DNA of 64,000 nucleotides from Methanomassiliicoccales archaeon. GTDB taxonomy: Archaea > Thermoplasmatota > Thermoplasmata > Methanomassiliicoccales > UBA472. The stretch is taken from NCBI GenBank assembly GCA_038740345.1, contig JAVYMA010000007.1:17478-81477 (forward strand), in the 5' to 3' direction. Both the position numbers and the translations under genes were made by a program. Below the pieces are notes generated by a model, which did no database searches, was not told the DNA's origin, and saw nothing but the letters and a program-made list of their open reading frames with translations. Within the stretch, counting starts at the first letter, position 1. Each line of letters starts with the position of its first letter. Positions 63,033 to 64,000 of this stretch are shown piece by piece.

Positions 63033-64000
63033 ATGAAATCATTAATCATATTCACGGGCTCGTATCCTTATGGTCAGATGCTGGAAAATACGTTTATTGA
63101 ACCTGAACTGAAAGAGTTAAAAAAGCAATTTTCTAGAATTGTTTTAATACCCTCTTCAATCGGAGGACCTTATTTTGAACCTCCAATAGATTGCGAGGTA
63201 GAATTATCCTTAGCACGCATATTAAATAATAATAAATATATAAAGTATCTAAAATATTTTTTAATTGCAATAATAAATAAATATTTTTATAAAGAGTTAA
63301 TTAATAATATTTCCATCATTGATATTAATATTTTATATAAAATGGTAGATTATGTAGCTTCTGCTTCGATTGTTGAGAAATGGCTTCCGGATTTAATTCG
63401 AAAAAGGGATTTGAATTTAAAAAAAACAATATTTTACACATATTGGTTTAGCAAACAAACATTAGGTCTTATTTTATTTAAAATTAGAAATAATTATGTT
63501 ACTGTTGTCACAAGGGCACATGGTGGAGATCTATTTTGTGATCGACATTTTAAAAATTATATTCCTTTTCGAAAATTATCTATTGATATTATAGATAATA
63601 TTTTTACGATTTCTGAAGCCGGAAAAAAACATTTAATTTCGAATTATAAAATAAGTAATCCTGAAAAAATAAAAGTAGCTCGTTTAGGGGTTCCTCGATC
63701 TAATAAACTTGCAAAAAAATCTACAGACGGTGTAATTCGAATAGTTTCCTGCAGCTATTTACATCCCATTAAAAGATTAAATCTGTTAATAGATGGCATT
63801 CATCGACTCAGTAGGTTGCAACCAAATGTAAAAATAGAGTGGACACATTTTGGTGGCGGTCATTTTTATAATGAAATATATAATTATGCATTAGAAAAAT
63901 TAAACAATAATGTAATTTTTGATATAAAGGGATCTGTGCCTAATGATTTAATAATAAATCATTACGAGACTTATCCTGTAGATTTATTTATCAATACCAG
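63033..64000 (+). CDS. Glycosyltransferase (GT4-like), 3'-truncated
   Basis: The frame opens at the ATG at 63033 and stays open for 322 codons to the window end. It begins KSLIIFTGSYPYG, typical of GT-B glycosyltransferases. Later features are TRAHGGDLF, TISEAGKKHL, the donor-domain start SYLHPIKRLNLLIDG and GSVPNDLIINHYE followed by VDLFINT, close to the GT4 family pattern before the EXFGxPxxE site, which lies beyond the window. Codon use is strongly AT-rich (AAA, AAT, ATA, TTA), unlike every gene to the left. Probably the first gene of a surface-polysaccharide cluster acquired or evolving separately. Confidence 0.82.
   Translation, partial: MKSLIIFTGSYPYGQMLENTFIEPELKELKKQFSRIVLIPSSIGGPYFEPPIDCEVELSLARILNNNKYIKYLKYFLIAIINKYFYKELINNISIIDINILYKMVDYVASASIVEKWLPDLIRKRDLNLKKTIFYTYWFSKQTLGLILFKIRNNYVTVVTRAHGGDLFCDRHFKNYIPFRKLSIDIIDNIFTISEAGKKHLISNYKISNPEKIKVARLGVPRSNKLAKKSTDGVIRIVSCSYLHPIKRLNLLIDGIHRLSRLQPNVKIEWTHFGGGHFYNEIYNYALEKLNNNVIFDIKGSVPNDLIINHYETYPVDLFINT

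Noticed and set aside
1..64000. CRISPR arrays, insertion sequences, rRNA genes, integrases
   Set aside because: No regularly spaced repeats, transposase or integrase motifs, or rRNA segments were seen on either strand. This was by reading, not by a computed search.

Overview
This window is chromosomal DNA from an archaeon. The informational genes are archaeal or eukaryote-like: family B DNA polymerase, L15e, S15, aIF5A with its hypusine lysine, fibrillarin, Nop5, an Lsm protein, Kae1, a RecJ/Cdc45-like nuclease and a bacterio-opsin-activator type HTH protein. Genes start with ATG, GTG or TTG, many have GGAGG/GGTGA-type ribosome binding sites, and several have TATA boxes about 25-35 nt upstream. 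The gene mix (SMC-ScpA-ScpB, JAMM protein, free-standing Kae1, Nop5 and fibrillarin apart) suggests a euryarchaeal or Thermoplasmatota-type genome. The exact lineage cannot be fixed from sequence reading alone, and no methanogenesis genes are present.

Layout. 1-14.4 kb: end of ksgA, a NifX-like protein, YchF-PolB, a convergent P-type ATPase, L15e with a structured leader, a ThiI-like protein with a ruined PP-loop, a TauE/DUF1634/small membrane protein operon, an MFS transporter and a flavodoxin. 14.8-24.5 kb: tRNA-Leu, a CHASE4 hybrid histidine kinase, then a compact polyphosphate operon (ppk1, a CHAD-metallophosphoesterase-HD fusion, ppx) and a stand-alone LigD-type 3'-phosphoesterase. 25-33.6 kb: a hexosamine-phosphate mutase/nucleotidyltransferase pair, an inverted IMPase-NAD kinase-JAMM operon, and a dikinase-like enzyme coupled to a lipocalin-like protein. 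33.9-40.8 kb: fibrillarin-Nudix, an antiporter, S15-RecJ, Kae1, a glutaredoxin-like protein, tRNA-Val, and small Cys-rich and HEAT proteins. 40.9-51.7 kb: orphan HyuA, a V4R-type regulator divergent from mtnA-aldolase-nop5, aIF5A, a GDT1 transporter, a second mutase/nucleotidyltransferase set, an Lsm protein and an HTH regulator. 51.9-62.7 kb: a KamA-family radical SAM enzyme, an antiporter, MscS, a flippase and SMC-ScpA-ScpB. From about 62.76 kb the composition switches abruptly to extremely AT-rich DNA with a glycosyltransferase running off the end, which looks like the edge of a surface-polysaccharide island.

The most striking system is the polyphosphate operon at 17.9-24.0 kb. A synthesising kinase and a degrading exopolyphosphatase flank a protein that joins a polyphosphate-associated CHAD domain to a calcineurin-like phosphoesterase and to an HD domain resembling the C-terminus of the neighbouring Ppx. 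All three genes overlap. A membrane sensor kinase lies just upstream on the same strand.
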